DNA of 64,000 nt from an uncultured Lachnospiraceae bacterium (GTDB taxonomy: Bacteria > Bacillota > Clostridia > Lachnospirales > Lachnospiraceae), in the NCBI GenBank assembly GCA_934351925.1, contig CAKRJT010000006.1:69764-133763 (forward strand), in the 5' to 3' direction. A program made the position numbers and the translations under genes. How positions within the stretch are numbered: the first letter of the stretch is position 1; each line of letters begins with the position of its first letter. The notes under the pieces are model-generated. The model was not told where the DNA came from, searched no databases, and was given only the letters and a program-made list of their open reading frames with translations. Below are positions 42,443 through 50,262 of the stretch, piece after piece.

Positions 42443-43627
42443 ATGAAAGACGAATACAGAAAGCTTTTTGATACACCTGTTGACAGGCGCGGCACACATT
42501 CACTTAAATGGGACGTGAAGGAAAGTGAGCTTCCGATGTGGGTTGCGGATATGGATTTTAAGACGGCGCCGGCAATCATCGAGGCACTTAAAAAGAGAGC
42601 TGAGCATGGAGTGTTCGGCTACTCAATAATACCGGACGAGTGGAACGAGGCATACTGCGGCTGGTGGGAGAAGAGACACCATTTCCATATCGAGAAGGAC
42701 TGGCTCATATTCGCCACAGGCGTTGTGCCTATCCTCTCAAGCGTGGTGAGAAAGCTCACTACACCCGGAGAAAATGTGCTCATTCTGACTCCGGTTTACA
42801 ATATTTTCTTCAATTCCATAGTAAACAACGGACGCAATGTGTTACAGTGCCCGTTAAGCTATGAAAATGGCGAATATTCGATTGATTTTGACAGGCTTGA
42901 GGAGGCTATGGCACAGCCGCAGACCACGATGATGATTTTCTGCAATCCTCACAATCCGGTCGGAAAGATATGGGACAGGGAGACACTCGCACATGTGGGT
43001 GAGCTTGCGAAGAAACACCATGTCATAGTTGTATCAGACGAGATACACTGCGACATAACGGATCCTGACAAGGAGTATGTTCCGTTTGCTTCCGCATCGG
43101 ATATCTGCCGCGAAATCAGCATTACCTGTGTGGCACCGACAAAGGCTTTCAACATGGCAGGCTTGCAGACGGCAGCAGCGATAGTTCCGGACCCATTCCT
43201 GCGCCACAAGGTAAACCGTGGGCTCAACACCGACGAGGTGGCAGAGCCGAATGCTTTTGCGATATGGGCGGCGGTTGCAGCCTTTAACGAGGGCGTCGAG
43301 TGGCTCGATGCCCTCAGGGAATACATCTACGAGAACAAGCAGATAGTGACCGGGTTTATAGAAAAGGAGCTTCCGCAGATAAAGCTCATATATTCAGAGG
43401 CAACCTATCTTCTGTGGCTCGACTGCTCGGCGGTGTGCGATAACTCCGAGGAGCTCGCCGACAGCATAAGAGAGCGCACGGGACTCTATCTCTCGGACGG
43501 TGTCCAGTACGGACGCACCGGGGAGAAATTTTTAAGACTCAATATCGCCTGCCCAAGAGAGAGACTTGAGGACGGACTTAGGAGGCTGAAGGACGGGATT
43601 GAGGGATACGCTATGTCAGGTAATTAA
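42443..43627 (+). CDS. patB: MalY/PatB family cystathionine beta-lyase or aminotransferase
   Basis: This 394-residue fold-I PLP enzyme has the MalY/PatB beginning FDTPVDRRGTHSLKWD, then LPMWVADMDFKTAPAI, ICNPHNPVGK-type FCNPHNPVGKIW, SDEIHCDI and the cofactor lysine in CVAPTKAFNMAGLQTA. It cleaves cystathionine or other cysteine conjugates to homocysteine or thiols, pyruvate and ammonia. GGAG at 42432 places the start at ATG 42443. A terminator follows. Confidence 0.92.
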   Translation: MKDEYRKLFDTPVDRRGTHSLKWDVKESELPMWVADMDFKTAPAIIEALKKRAEHGVFGYSIIPDEWNEAYCGWWEKRHHFHIEKDWLIFATGVVPILSSVVRKLTTPGENVLILTPVYNIFFNSIVNNGRNVLQCPLSYENGEYSIDFDRLEEAMAQPQTTMMIFCNPHNPVGKIWDRETLAHVGELAKKHHVIVVSDEIHCDITDPDKEYVPFASASDICREISITCVAPTKAFNMAGLQTAAAIVPDPFLRHKVNRGLNTDEVAEPNAFAIWAAVAAFNEGVEWLDALREYIYENKQIVTGFIEKELPQIKLIYSEATYLLWLDCSAVCDNSEELADSIRERTGLYLSDGVQYGRTGEKFLRLNIACPRERLEDGLRRLKDGIEGYAMSGN

Positions 43628-43630
43628 ATG

Positions 43631-43683
43631 AAAAGTGTAAGTCTACAGCATATTTTAACATGTTGTCGGCTTACACTTTTTTA
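43631..43683 (+). terminator. rho-independent terminator after patB
   Basis: AAAAGTGTAAG pairs exactly with CTTACACTTTT and the stem is followed by further T residues. The loop includes an additional weak pair. Confidence 0.88.
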
Positions 43684-43697
43684 TATAATAGGGTTAA

Positions 43698-43993
43698 GGT
43701 GTCAAAACATGCTGATTTAGTCTGTGAGTGTATAACGTGTTATATTTATGCACATCGACTCTGGTTGTGCGAAGCAAGATGTTTTAAGGACTCTGATACT
43801 TGTTTTTTATATGTGCCGCCACCGTTGCAAAACCAGCCCTCCGTGGCTGTTTGCAACTCAGTCAGCCTCCATGCTGACTGTGGCTGGACAGTGAACAGAG
43901 TCCTAAGAACAACTAAGCTCCTCACAAAAGTCGCGATATGCATAAATATAACACGTTATACACAGCTAAATCTATATAGCATGTTTTGTCTCC
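43698..43993. repeat. 296-bp long inverted-repeat element (family with 37024-37200)
   Basis: Left arm GGTGTCAAAACATGCT and right arm AGCATGTTTTGTCTCC are near-complements, and TGTATAACGTGTTATATTTA at 43730 pairs with its complement at 43941-43963. The middle holds nested hairpins: AGGACTCTG with CAGAGTCCT, GTTGCAAA with TTTGCAAC, AGTCAGC with GCTGACT. There is no credible gene inside. Confidence 0.85.
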
Positions 43994-44020
43994 AATATCA
44001 TTTTATAAAAAGAGGAACCA

Positions 44021-44479
44021 ATGCATTTTTTTCAAGTAAAAAATTCAAATAATTTGACACAGATAATCAGAGCAAGAAGAAGCATACGAAAATACACGGC
44101 AGAAAGTGTCACGCGCAATCAGCTTGAGGCGATGATAGAGGCGGCAAGGCTTGCGCCGTCGGCGAAGAACAGACAGCCGTGGAAGTATATTGTTTATATG
44201 GAAAAGTCGAAGGCTGAATTGCTCGAAGTTATGGAAAAGGCGCTGATAAAGGAGCAGAAGGAGCATGTTTTGCTTCCGAAATCGGCTTGGGCTTTGTCGG
44301 AAGCATTTCACACCTTGGAAATTATGAGAAATGCCCCGGCTGTGATTATTGTGATGAACCCTGATGGAAAATCACCATACGGGCAGCTCATAGGTGCCAT
44401 AGCGGTCGGATACGCGGACGAAAAGCCGAACCCAAGACCGCGGAAGGAGATGGGGGAGATACTTGAGTATAGGGATTAG
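44021..44479 (+). pseudogene. nitroreductase with internal deletion
   Basis: The 152 codons begin as a normal nitroreductase (IIRARRSIRKYTAESVTRNQLEAMIEAARLAPSAKNRQPWKYIVY, the FMN-binding start) and end as one (QLIGAIAVGYADEKPNPRPRKEMGEI). The middle, where the SIGAAxENxLLAAxxLGLG helix and second flavin loop should be, is missing. The jump falls near 44381-44390, at YGQLIGAI. The gene stays in frame but lacks about 50-60 residues needed for the dimeric flavin site. GAGGAACC precedes ATG 44021. I treat it as probably non-functional. Confidence 0.7.
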
Positions 44480-44520
44480 GGAGGAAATTGGGTAGTATTT
44501 TTGATTTCGTATTTGGTCAT
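44476..44520 (-). pseudogene. truncated YafQ-type toxin stub
   Basis: Directly after the DinJ gene, ATG 44520 overlaps its stop (ATGA) in the usual dinJ-yafQ manner. It encodes MTKYEIKNTTQF, then PP and a stop at 44476. YafQ toxins begin with very similar residues, so this is the first dozen codons of a deleted toxin. It runs into the end of the nitroreductase gene. Confidence 0.6.
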
Positions 44521-44798
44521 TCATCAAGGTCTGCAAAAAGTTCATTTACGTCATGGTATCCTTTGACAGTAGGGTCTTTTGCAATCCTTTCTGCCTCAAG
44601 CATAGCAGAGACGGTTTCTTTATTTGGAGAGCCTTCGGTTATTTTGAAGGGAATTCCGCGCTCGCGCAGTGATTGTCTGACGAAAATATTAAATGCGGTG
44701 CTCAGATTCATACCGAGCTCTTCGTATAAAGCTTCAGCAGCCGCCTTGAGATTACTGTCCATACGAATACTTATATTGCTGGTGGTCGACTTTGCCAT
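44517..44798 (-). CDS. dinJ: RelB/DinJ family antitoxin (orphan)
   Basis: This 93-residue ribbon-helix-helix antitoxin has NISIRMDSNLKAAAEALYEELGMNLSTAFNIFVRQSLRERGIPF at residues 8-51, then an acidic C-terminal toxin-binding tail (KDPTVKGYHDVNELFADLDE). A strong promoter is present. The partner toxin is reduced to a 14-codon stub, so the antitoxin stands alone; it could still act as a repressor or as an anti-addiction module against related toxins. AGAGAGGATAT precedes the start on the minus strand. Confidence 0.88.
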   Translation of the reverse strand: MAKSTTSNISIRMDSNLKAAAEALYEELGMNLSTAFNIFVRQSLRERGIPFKITEGSPNKETVSAMLEAERIAKDPTVKGYHDVNELFADLDE

Positions 44799-44829
44799 GA
44801 TATCATATCCTCTCTTTATTGATATTTAT

Positions 44830-44858
44830 ATTATATGATGTTTGCACTAAAATATCAA
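44830..44858 (-). promoter_or_regulatory. promoter of dinJ
   Basis: On the minus strand, TTGATA and TATAAT are separated by 17 bases, about 30 bases upstream of the start codon. From here to 45030 I see only AT-rich noncoding sequence. Confidence 0.7.
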
Positions 44859-45029
44859 TACATTGCACGAAAAATACAACAAAATAATTTGGCTTCAGGA
44901 TTTGCATAATATAATTTTAAAAATGTATAAAAACTGCAATAATCTGGTTATTAAATCTAAGTGGATAGCAGATTGTTAATTTAAAGTGCATTATAGAAAA
45001 TGGAGAAGGGGCTGTAAAATAAGCCCATG

Positions 45030-45092
45030 ATAAAAACGCCGAAACCGGTCAATTGAGGTGTCGTCTCAAATACCGGTTCCGGCGTTTCTATG
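45030..45092 (-). terminator. terminator of the DUF4340 remnant
   Basis: On the minus strand AAACGCCGGAACCGGT pairs with ACCGGTTTCGGCGTTT and is followed by TTTATC. It marks the old 3' end of the minus-strand operon. Confidence 0.8.
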
Positions 45093-45179
45093 TATATATC
45101 CGCCACCGAGGCAAGGCGCACATTCCTGTATGCTTTGCTTCAAAGCAGCTTTCATGCAGCTTTTGTCTGGAATAAATCT

Positions 45180-45571
45180 TATTTTTCCGCACTATTTTTA
45201 CCAAGCACAATAGCGTTCATAGCCTCGATAAGGTCAATCGTCCGGCTTCTCGGAACGAGCGCGATTGACTTGCCATCAACGGCAGCCGATAGGCTGTATA
45301 TTATCCGGGAGTCGTTTATTCTCAGATAATGGTTGTCGTCGACGGTGCTGATGTCGAGCTTGAAGGAATTTTCAACCTCGTCCTTATCCTCATCCTCCGT
45401 CGAGCAGCCTATGTTTATGGTGAGTTCAGGGTCGTCAAGACCGTACCGGTTTATCTCGTCCTCGACTGCATTATAGGTTACATAGTCCGTGTGCTTTACG
45501 GAGCCGACGGTGGAGAGGTAGCTCTTAATCTTTGCGGTGTCGAGAGCCAGTATCTCATCGCTGTCATGCTT
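45180..45571 (-). pseudogene. DUF4340 protein remnant (C-terminal part)
   Basis: On the minus strand, an open frame without a start encodes SDEILALDTAKIKSYLSTVG, later VTYNAVEDEINRYGLDDPEL and FKLDISTVDDNHYLRINDSR, ending at TAA 45180-45182. This matches the DUF4340 proteins that accompany GldG-type ABC systems. Its 5' part is lost: it overlaps, in another frame, the end of a GldG-like fragment, so a deletion has joined two operon neighbours. Confidence 0.7.
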
Positions 45572-45876
45572 TTATTGTTTGTGAAATAAATATCGTCGGT
45601 ATCGTCGTCCTCTTTTTCGTAGGTGGTTATATTGTAGCCGTCCGCCTTTGAAAAAGCTGACTCTGAGGTGTTAAGGAGCGAGGTTACGGCTGCATCGTTA
45701 TTTGCCGTTCCTATTATAAGTCCCTGTGCGATAGGTATAATAGGGAAGTAGTGCTCATCAATGAGCGGATCCGTGATGTCACTGTCAGCCATGTCAGGCA
45801 TGAGTATGTACGGGCGCTGGAAAGCATAGTGGTCACGGTCAGCCTCGACGACCACGCCATCGACTGTCTCTCGGGG
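45496..45876 (-). pseudogene. GldG-like ABC-system protein remnant
   Basis: On the minus strand, 126 codons from after a stop at 45877 encode VVVEADRDHYAFQRPYILMP, then FPIIPIAQGLIIGTANNDAA and VTSLLNTSESAFSKADGYN. These match the interior of the GldG/ABC_transp_aux family, normally membrane-anchored partners of an ABC-2 transporter. N- and C-terminal parts are missing. The frame then runs into DUF4340 DNA out of phase and stops. Confidence 0.65.
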
Positions 45877-46243
45877 CTATTTACACACAGCAGCGGTAAA
45901 AAATATTCTTTTTTCTGTATTTCAGTTGTATATTACAGCTTGATTGGCTTCGTTGTTGTAATAAGCCGTATGATTTCCCGTATATCAGCTCTTTTTGTAA
46001 TAATAAGGTGTTAATTTTACCACCCGAGATAGAAATTTGTTAATGCAGGCGGTAATCATAAAGTAAAGCTCATGCTGCCGGGTGGTTTCGACCAGATTAA
46101 TCCGCAATGTATTATAGCATTATAAGTGGGAGTTTTGTGGGTGTTCACACAATTTTCAGAAATTGTGGTTGTTAGAATGGCTGGCACCGGAGCTTTTTTG
46201 GTTGCTATTGTTGGGAATTGCATCTATAATTTGATTAGGAGCT

Positions 46244-46273
46244 GTTGAGGTTAAAAGGTATTTTGACCTCAAC
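46244..46273. repeat. complete GTTGAGG palindrome upstream of GH51 gene
   Basis: GTTGAGGTTAAAA and TTTTGACCTCAAC (one G-T wobble) flank GGTA. Partial copies occur at 1313 and 2307. The right arm places TTGACC 17 bases before AAATAT, so it could double as a -35 box for the GH51 gene. The rest of 45880-46330 has no gene that I can support. Confidence 0.65.
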
Positions 46274-46330
46274 ACTATGTGCTTAAAATATTTCAGAGCG
46301 CCCTCTGCGGGCGCGGAAAGGGAGAAGGTT

Positions 46331-48337
46331 ATGGCGGGAGCGGTTGAGCGTAAGTTATATATTAGGAATAAGAAGGGCGCGGACATAACACCTGGGATGT
46401 TCGGCGTTTTTTATGAGGATATAAATTACTGCTGTGACGGAGGCATAAGCGCACAGCAGCTCGAAAATGCGGCGTTTGAGTTCGTGGAGGCGTTCGGCTG
46501 CAAGGACAATTATTCCACAAAATACGATGGGCTGTATGGCTGGATTGCCTATCCGACGAATGGAGACGGGGCGGTGCTATCGATTGGTCAGGATAAGCCG
46601 GTATCGGAGTCGGCTCCGCATTATCTGGTGTTTGAACCGAAAAAGGGGCAGTGCGGCTTTGCGAACAAGGCATACGATGGAATTTATCTTCGCGAGGGCA
46701 TGAAGTATCATGTGAACGCGTATCTTAAAAGCGACAACTACAGCGGCTCCGTCCGTATAAAGGTCGGAAATCAGAGCTGCGTGCTGACGGAGCACGTTAC
46801 GGGCAAATGGGTAAAATATGAGGCTGTGCTCGAGGCGTCAGCGATGGAGAGATATGAACTTTTTGTGGTGGAGCTTGACGAGGATAAGGTTTCGGAGGGC
46901 TGTGTGCTCTGTGCGGACTTTTTCTCCTTTGCAGCCGATGATGCCGTGTGCGGAGTGTTCAGAAGGGATATCACGGAAATGCTAAAGAGCATGAAGCCGG
47001 GATTTATGCGTTTTCCGGGAGGCTGTATTGTAGAGGGAAATGAGCTTAGCAACAGATATCAGTGGAAGCACACGGTCAGCAGCCGCGAGGAGAGGATACG
47101 GACGTGGAACCGTTGGGCTGTTCACGGAAATGAGGATAAGCCGTTTGCGGCGGGGGCGTTCAGCCACTACAACCAGAGCTATGATATAGGCTATTACGAG
47201 TATTTTCTTCTCTGTGAGTACATAGGTGCAAAGCCTCTTCCGGTTCAGAATGTTGGTCTTGCCTGCCAGTATCAGTCGACGCAGAGGGTCAGCCCGGAGT
47301 CGGAGGAGTTCAAGGAGTATGTTCAGGACGTGTTAGACCTTATCGAGTTTGCCAATGGCTCAGCAGACACGCAGTGGGGAGCGCTCAGGGCAAAGATGGG
47401 GCACCCTGACAGCTTCAACCTCGAGATGATTGGAATAGGAAATGAACAGTGGGAGAATGAGGAGTCGGAGTTTTTCAGGCGCTACAGTCTTTTTGAAAAG
47501 GCAGTCCACGAAAAATATCCTGAAATAAAGCTCATCGGTTCTGCGGGTCCCGATGTCAAATCAGATTATTATAGGAAGGCTTGGGACTATTACAGAGACA
47601 ACAAACCCGACAATTTCGTCTACGCGGTTGATGAGCACTACTATTGTCCGCCTGAGTGGTTTATGGAAAATACAGGATTTTATGACAGCTACCCGAGAAA
47701 TGTCAAGGTGTTTGCCGGAGAATATGCGGCTCATGTTCAGAAGCAGGCTATGGACAGCTCTAAAAACACGCTGGGGGCGGCACTCAGCGAGGCGGCCTTC
47801 CTGACGGGAGTAGAGAGAAATGCAGACGTGGTTGTGCTCGCTTCGTATGCTCCTCTTTTTGCAAGGCTTGGCTACACACAGTGGACCCCTGACATGATAT
47901 GGTTCGACGATGCGACATGTTTTCCGAGCCCAAGCTTCCTCGTTCAGAAGATGTATTCAGGGAATATGGGCGATTATGTCGTTGAAAACCGCATGGACGG
48001 CGATGCTTTTTCATCAGATCTACGCAGACAAAATATTTTCCACACGGTATCCTACGACAGTTCAGAGAACGAGCTCATCGTAAAGCTTGTAAATCCATGG
48101 GATTTTGACTGCGTGGTGACGGTGGATACGGAGGGCTTTGAATCTGACTACAGCAAAATTCACTGCTTTATAATGGGAGAGGTGGAGAAGGACGCCTACA
48201 ACAGCCTAAGGTGCCACGATAAGGTGAGGACTTACGAGTTCAATCTTGAGACGACTTTTGACGGAAAGGTGCCTGATATGGGAAGGTTCAGTTTGAGGGC
48301 GCGCACCTTCAGTATATTCAGAATTAAATGTTTATAA
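46331..48337 (+). CDS. alpha-L-arabinofuranosidase, GH51
   Basis: This 668-residue retaining glycosidase has the GH51 start MFGVFYEDINYCCDGGISAQ, a carbohydrate-binding beta domain (about 100-210), and a TIM barrel with PGGCIVEG, the acid/base E372 in GNEQWENE and nucleophile E464 in FAGEYAAH. A C-terminal beta sandwich follows. No signal peptide is present, so it releases arabinose from imported arabino-oligosaccharides in the cytosol. GGGAGAAGG precedes ATG 46331. It forms part of a plant-polysaccharide gene group with the GH27 and GH2 genes. Confidence 0.93.
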   Translation: MAGAVERKLYIRNKKGADITPGMFGVFYEDINYCCDGGISAQQLENAAFEFVEAFGCKDNYSTKYDGLYGWIAYPTNGDGAVLSIGQDKPVSESAPHYLVFEPKKGQCGFANKAYDGIYLREGMKYHVNAYLKSDNYSGSVRIKVGNQSCVLTEHVTGKWVKYEAVLEASAMERYELFVVELDEDKVSEGCVLCADFFSFAADDAVCGVFRRDITEMLKSMKPGFMRFPGGCIVEGNELSNRYQWKHTVSSREERIRTWNRWAVHGNEDKPFAAGAFSHYNQSYDIGYYEYFLLCEYIGAKPLPVQNVGLACQYQSTQRVSPESEEFKEYVQDVLDLIEFANGSADTQWGALRAKMGHPDSFNLEMIGIGNEQWENEESEFFRRYSLFEKAVHEKYPEIKLIGSAGPDVKSDYYRKAWDYYRDNKPDNFVYAVDEHYYCPPEWFMENTGFYDSYPRNVKVFAGEYAAHVQKQAMDSSKNTLGAALSEAAFLTGVERNADVVVLASYAPLFARLGYTQWTPDMIWFDDATCFPSPSFLVQKMYSGNMGDYVVENRMDGDAFSSDLRRQNIFHTVSYDSSENELIVKLVNPWDFDCVVTVDTEGFESDYSKIHCFIMGEVEKDAYNSLRCHDKVRTYEFNLETTFDGKVPDMGRFSLRARTFSIFRIKCL

Positions 48338-48371
48338 AAGATAAAAATAAATACACAAAATGGGAGACAAA

Positions 48372-50156
48372 ATGAACTTACGCGAATATCTTAAAAATAA
48401 CAGACTTGCGGCTGACGGTGCCTTTGGAACCTGTTATGCGGAAAAATACGGTGCTGACGAGCTGCCGGAGGCGGCTAATACACTGCACCCTGAGAGGGTT
48501 GTGGCGCTTCACTCCGAGTATATAAATGCGGGCGCGCGATATATAAGGACAAACACATACGCATCAAACAGCAGCCTGCTGTCCGATAATGAGGATAAAG
48601 TTGATGAAAATATAAGGGCAGCGGTGGCGCTTGCGCGTGATGCCGTGAAAAACAGCGGTGTAACCCGGCAGGTCTATATTGCCGGGGATATAGGCCCGAT
48701 ACCTGATGGGACAGACCTTGTAAAAAACGGGAAGGACAGGGAGTATGTGCGTCTGGCGGCAGTTATGCTTGAACAGGGAGTGGATGCGGTTCATTTTGAG
48801 ACATTTGCCGACTATGAGGATATTCTGCCTGCCATAAAGTTTCTGAGAGAAAGTTCAAAGGATATATTTATAAGCATCTGCTTCAGCGTGAACCGGTACG
48901 GCTACAGTGCGGCAGGGCTGAGTGCCAAAAGACTTATAGCTGACGCCTCCAAGCTTGATGTGGACGCGGTCGGACTTAACTGCGGTGTCGGCTCCGGGCA
49001 TATGGCACAGCTTATAGATGAGCTTGGACTCCCGGAGGATAAGTTTTTTATTGCGCTTCCAAATGCGGGGTATCCTAATTTTACGAGAAATCAGATGCAC
49101 TTTGGCGGAGCTCCGGCATATTTCGCCGGCAAGATGACGGAAATTGCCAAAAAGGGTGTGGATATTGTAGGCGGCTGCTGCGGAACAAGACCAGAAACAA
49201 TAGAGAGAATGTGCACAGAGCTTGAAAAGCTTCCAAGATATGATAAAAAGACACATACGGATGATGAAATTGAACCAAAACATACAAAAAGAAAGGGTTT
49301 TTTGTATGACGGGAACGGTGAGATAAAGAAAAAGAAGTTCATAGCTGTTGAACTTGCACCGCCATTCAATGCCGATGATGAGAAGCTGCTCGAGTCGGCA
49401 CACGCGCTTGTCGGCATGGGGGTTGATGTATTGACCTTTCCTGATTCACCTTCGGGGCGTACAAGAGTCGACTCTGTTCTGATGGCTGACAAGGTGCACC
49501 GCGAGACAGGAATGGACGTCATGCCGCATATATGCTGTCGTGACAAGAATGCGGTGGCTATGCGCTCCATGTTCATGGGTTCGGAAATTAATGATATTTA
49601 CAACATGTTAATCATAACCGGTGACCCGCTTCCGTCGATGGTGAGGGAGACCGTGAAGTCGGTGTTCAATTTCGACTCGGTGGGACTTATGAAGATAGCG
49701 CAGGAGATGAATGACGAAGTGTTTGTCGACAGTCCGCTCTGCTATGGAGGTGCCATAAATCAGGGCAGAAAGAATATAGAAGTTGAACTTGGCCGCGTGA
49801 AAAAGAAGCTGGCGGCGGGCGCACAGTTCTTCCTGACACAGCCGGTATTCTGCGAGGAGGACGTACAGCGCCTCAGATACATAAAGGAGGAGACAGGGGC
49901 GAGAATACTCTGCGGAATTATGCCCTTGATCAGCCGCAGGAATGCCCTCTTTATGAAAAATGAGATTGCGGGCGTGAATGTACCCGATGAGCTTGTGGAG
50001 CGCTATCCGGAGAATGGAAGCAGAAGGGAAGGCGAGGCTGTCGGAATTGAACTTGCAAAGCAGATGATTAAGCTAACACAGGATTTTGCGGACGGATATT
50101 ACTTTGAATTTCCGTTTAACAGGACGTATATGTTAAAAGAAATATTGAACTCATAA
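48372..50156 (+). CDS. bifunctional homocysteine S-methyltransferase / methylenetetrahydrofolate reductase
   Basis: This 594-residue fusion has an N-terminal betaine-homocysteine-methyltransferase-like barrel (1-295) with zinc ligands C204 in LNCGVG and C269/C270 in GGCCGTRPETI. The C-terminal MTHFR barrel (about 315-594) has FIAVELAPPFNADDEKL, HICCRDKN, GDPLP and FLTQPVF. It corresponds to the YitJ type that makes methyl-THF and methylates homocysteine to methionine. GGGAG lies just before ATG 48372. Homocysteine from LuxS and PatB activities in this window would be its substrate. No SAM riboswitch fits in the 34-base gap upstream. Confidence 0.92.
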   Translation: MNLREYLKNNRLAADGAFGTCYAEKYGADELPEAANTLHPERVVALHSEYINAGARYIRTNTYASNSSLLSDNEDKVDENIRAAVALARDAVKNSGVTRQVYIAGDIGPIPDGTDLVKNGKDREYVRLAAVMLEQGVDAVHFETFADYEDILPAIKFLRESSKDIFISICFSVNRYGYSAAGLSAKRLIADASKLDVDAVGLNCGVGSGHMAQLIDELGLPEDKFFIALPNAGYPNFTRNQMHFGGAPAYFAGKMTEIAKKGVDIVGGCCGTRPETIERMCTELEKLPRYDKKTHTDDEIEPKHTKRKGFLYDGNGEIKKKKFIAVELAPPFNADDEKLLESAHALVGMGVDVLTFPDSPSGRTRVDSVLMADKVHRETGMDVMPHICCRDKNAVAMRSMFMGSEINDIYNMLIITGDPLPSMVRETVKSVFNFDSVGLMKIAQEMNDEVFVDSPLCYGGAINQGRKNIEVELGRVKKKLAAGAQFFLTQPVFCEEDVQRLRYIKEETGARILCGIMPLISRRNALFMKNEIAGVNVPDELVERYPENGSRREGEAVGIELAKQMIKLTQDFADGYYFEFPFNRTYMLKEILNS

Positions 50157-50262
50157 TAAAAAAGTTCAATTATTTCTTGAAAAGTTCAAGGCATGGTGGT
50201 ATAGTTGAGAAGGTTACAGTGCTGCGGGTAAACAGTGAGAAATAAGAATAAGGAGGTTTTAT

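Noticed and set aside
43741..44020. A small protein gene inside the 296-bp inverted-repeat element
   Set aside because: The frame spans both arms and nested hairpins, lacks a ribosome binding site and shows no protein-like pattern.
45090..45589. Plus-strand reading frames over the DUF4340/GldG remnants
   Set aside because: They are complements of recognisable minus-strand gene fragments and show no family features or ribosome sites.
48338..48371. SAM riboswitch before the homocysteine methyltransferase gene
   Set aside because: Only 34 bases separate it from the GH51 gene and none of the conserved S-box sequence is present.
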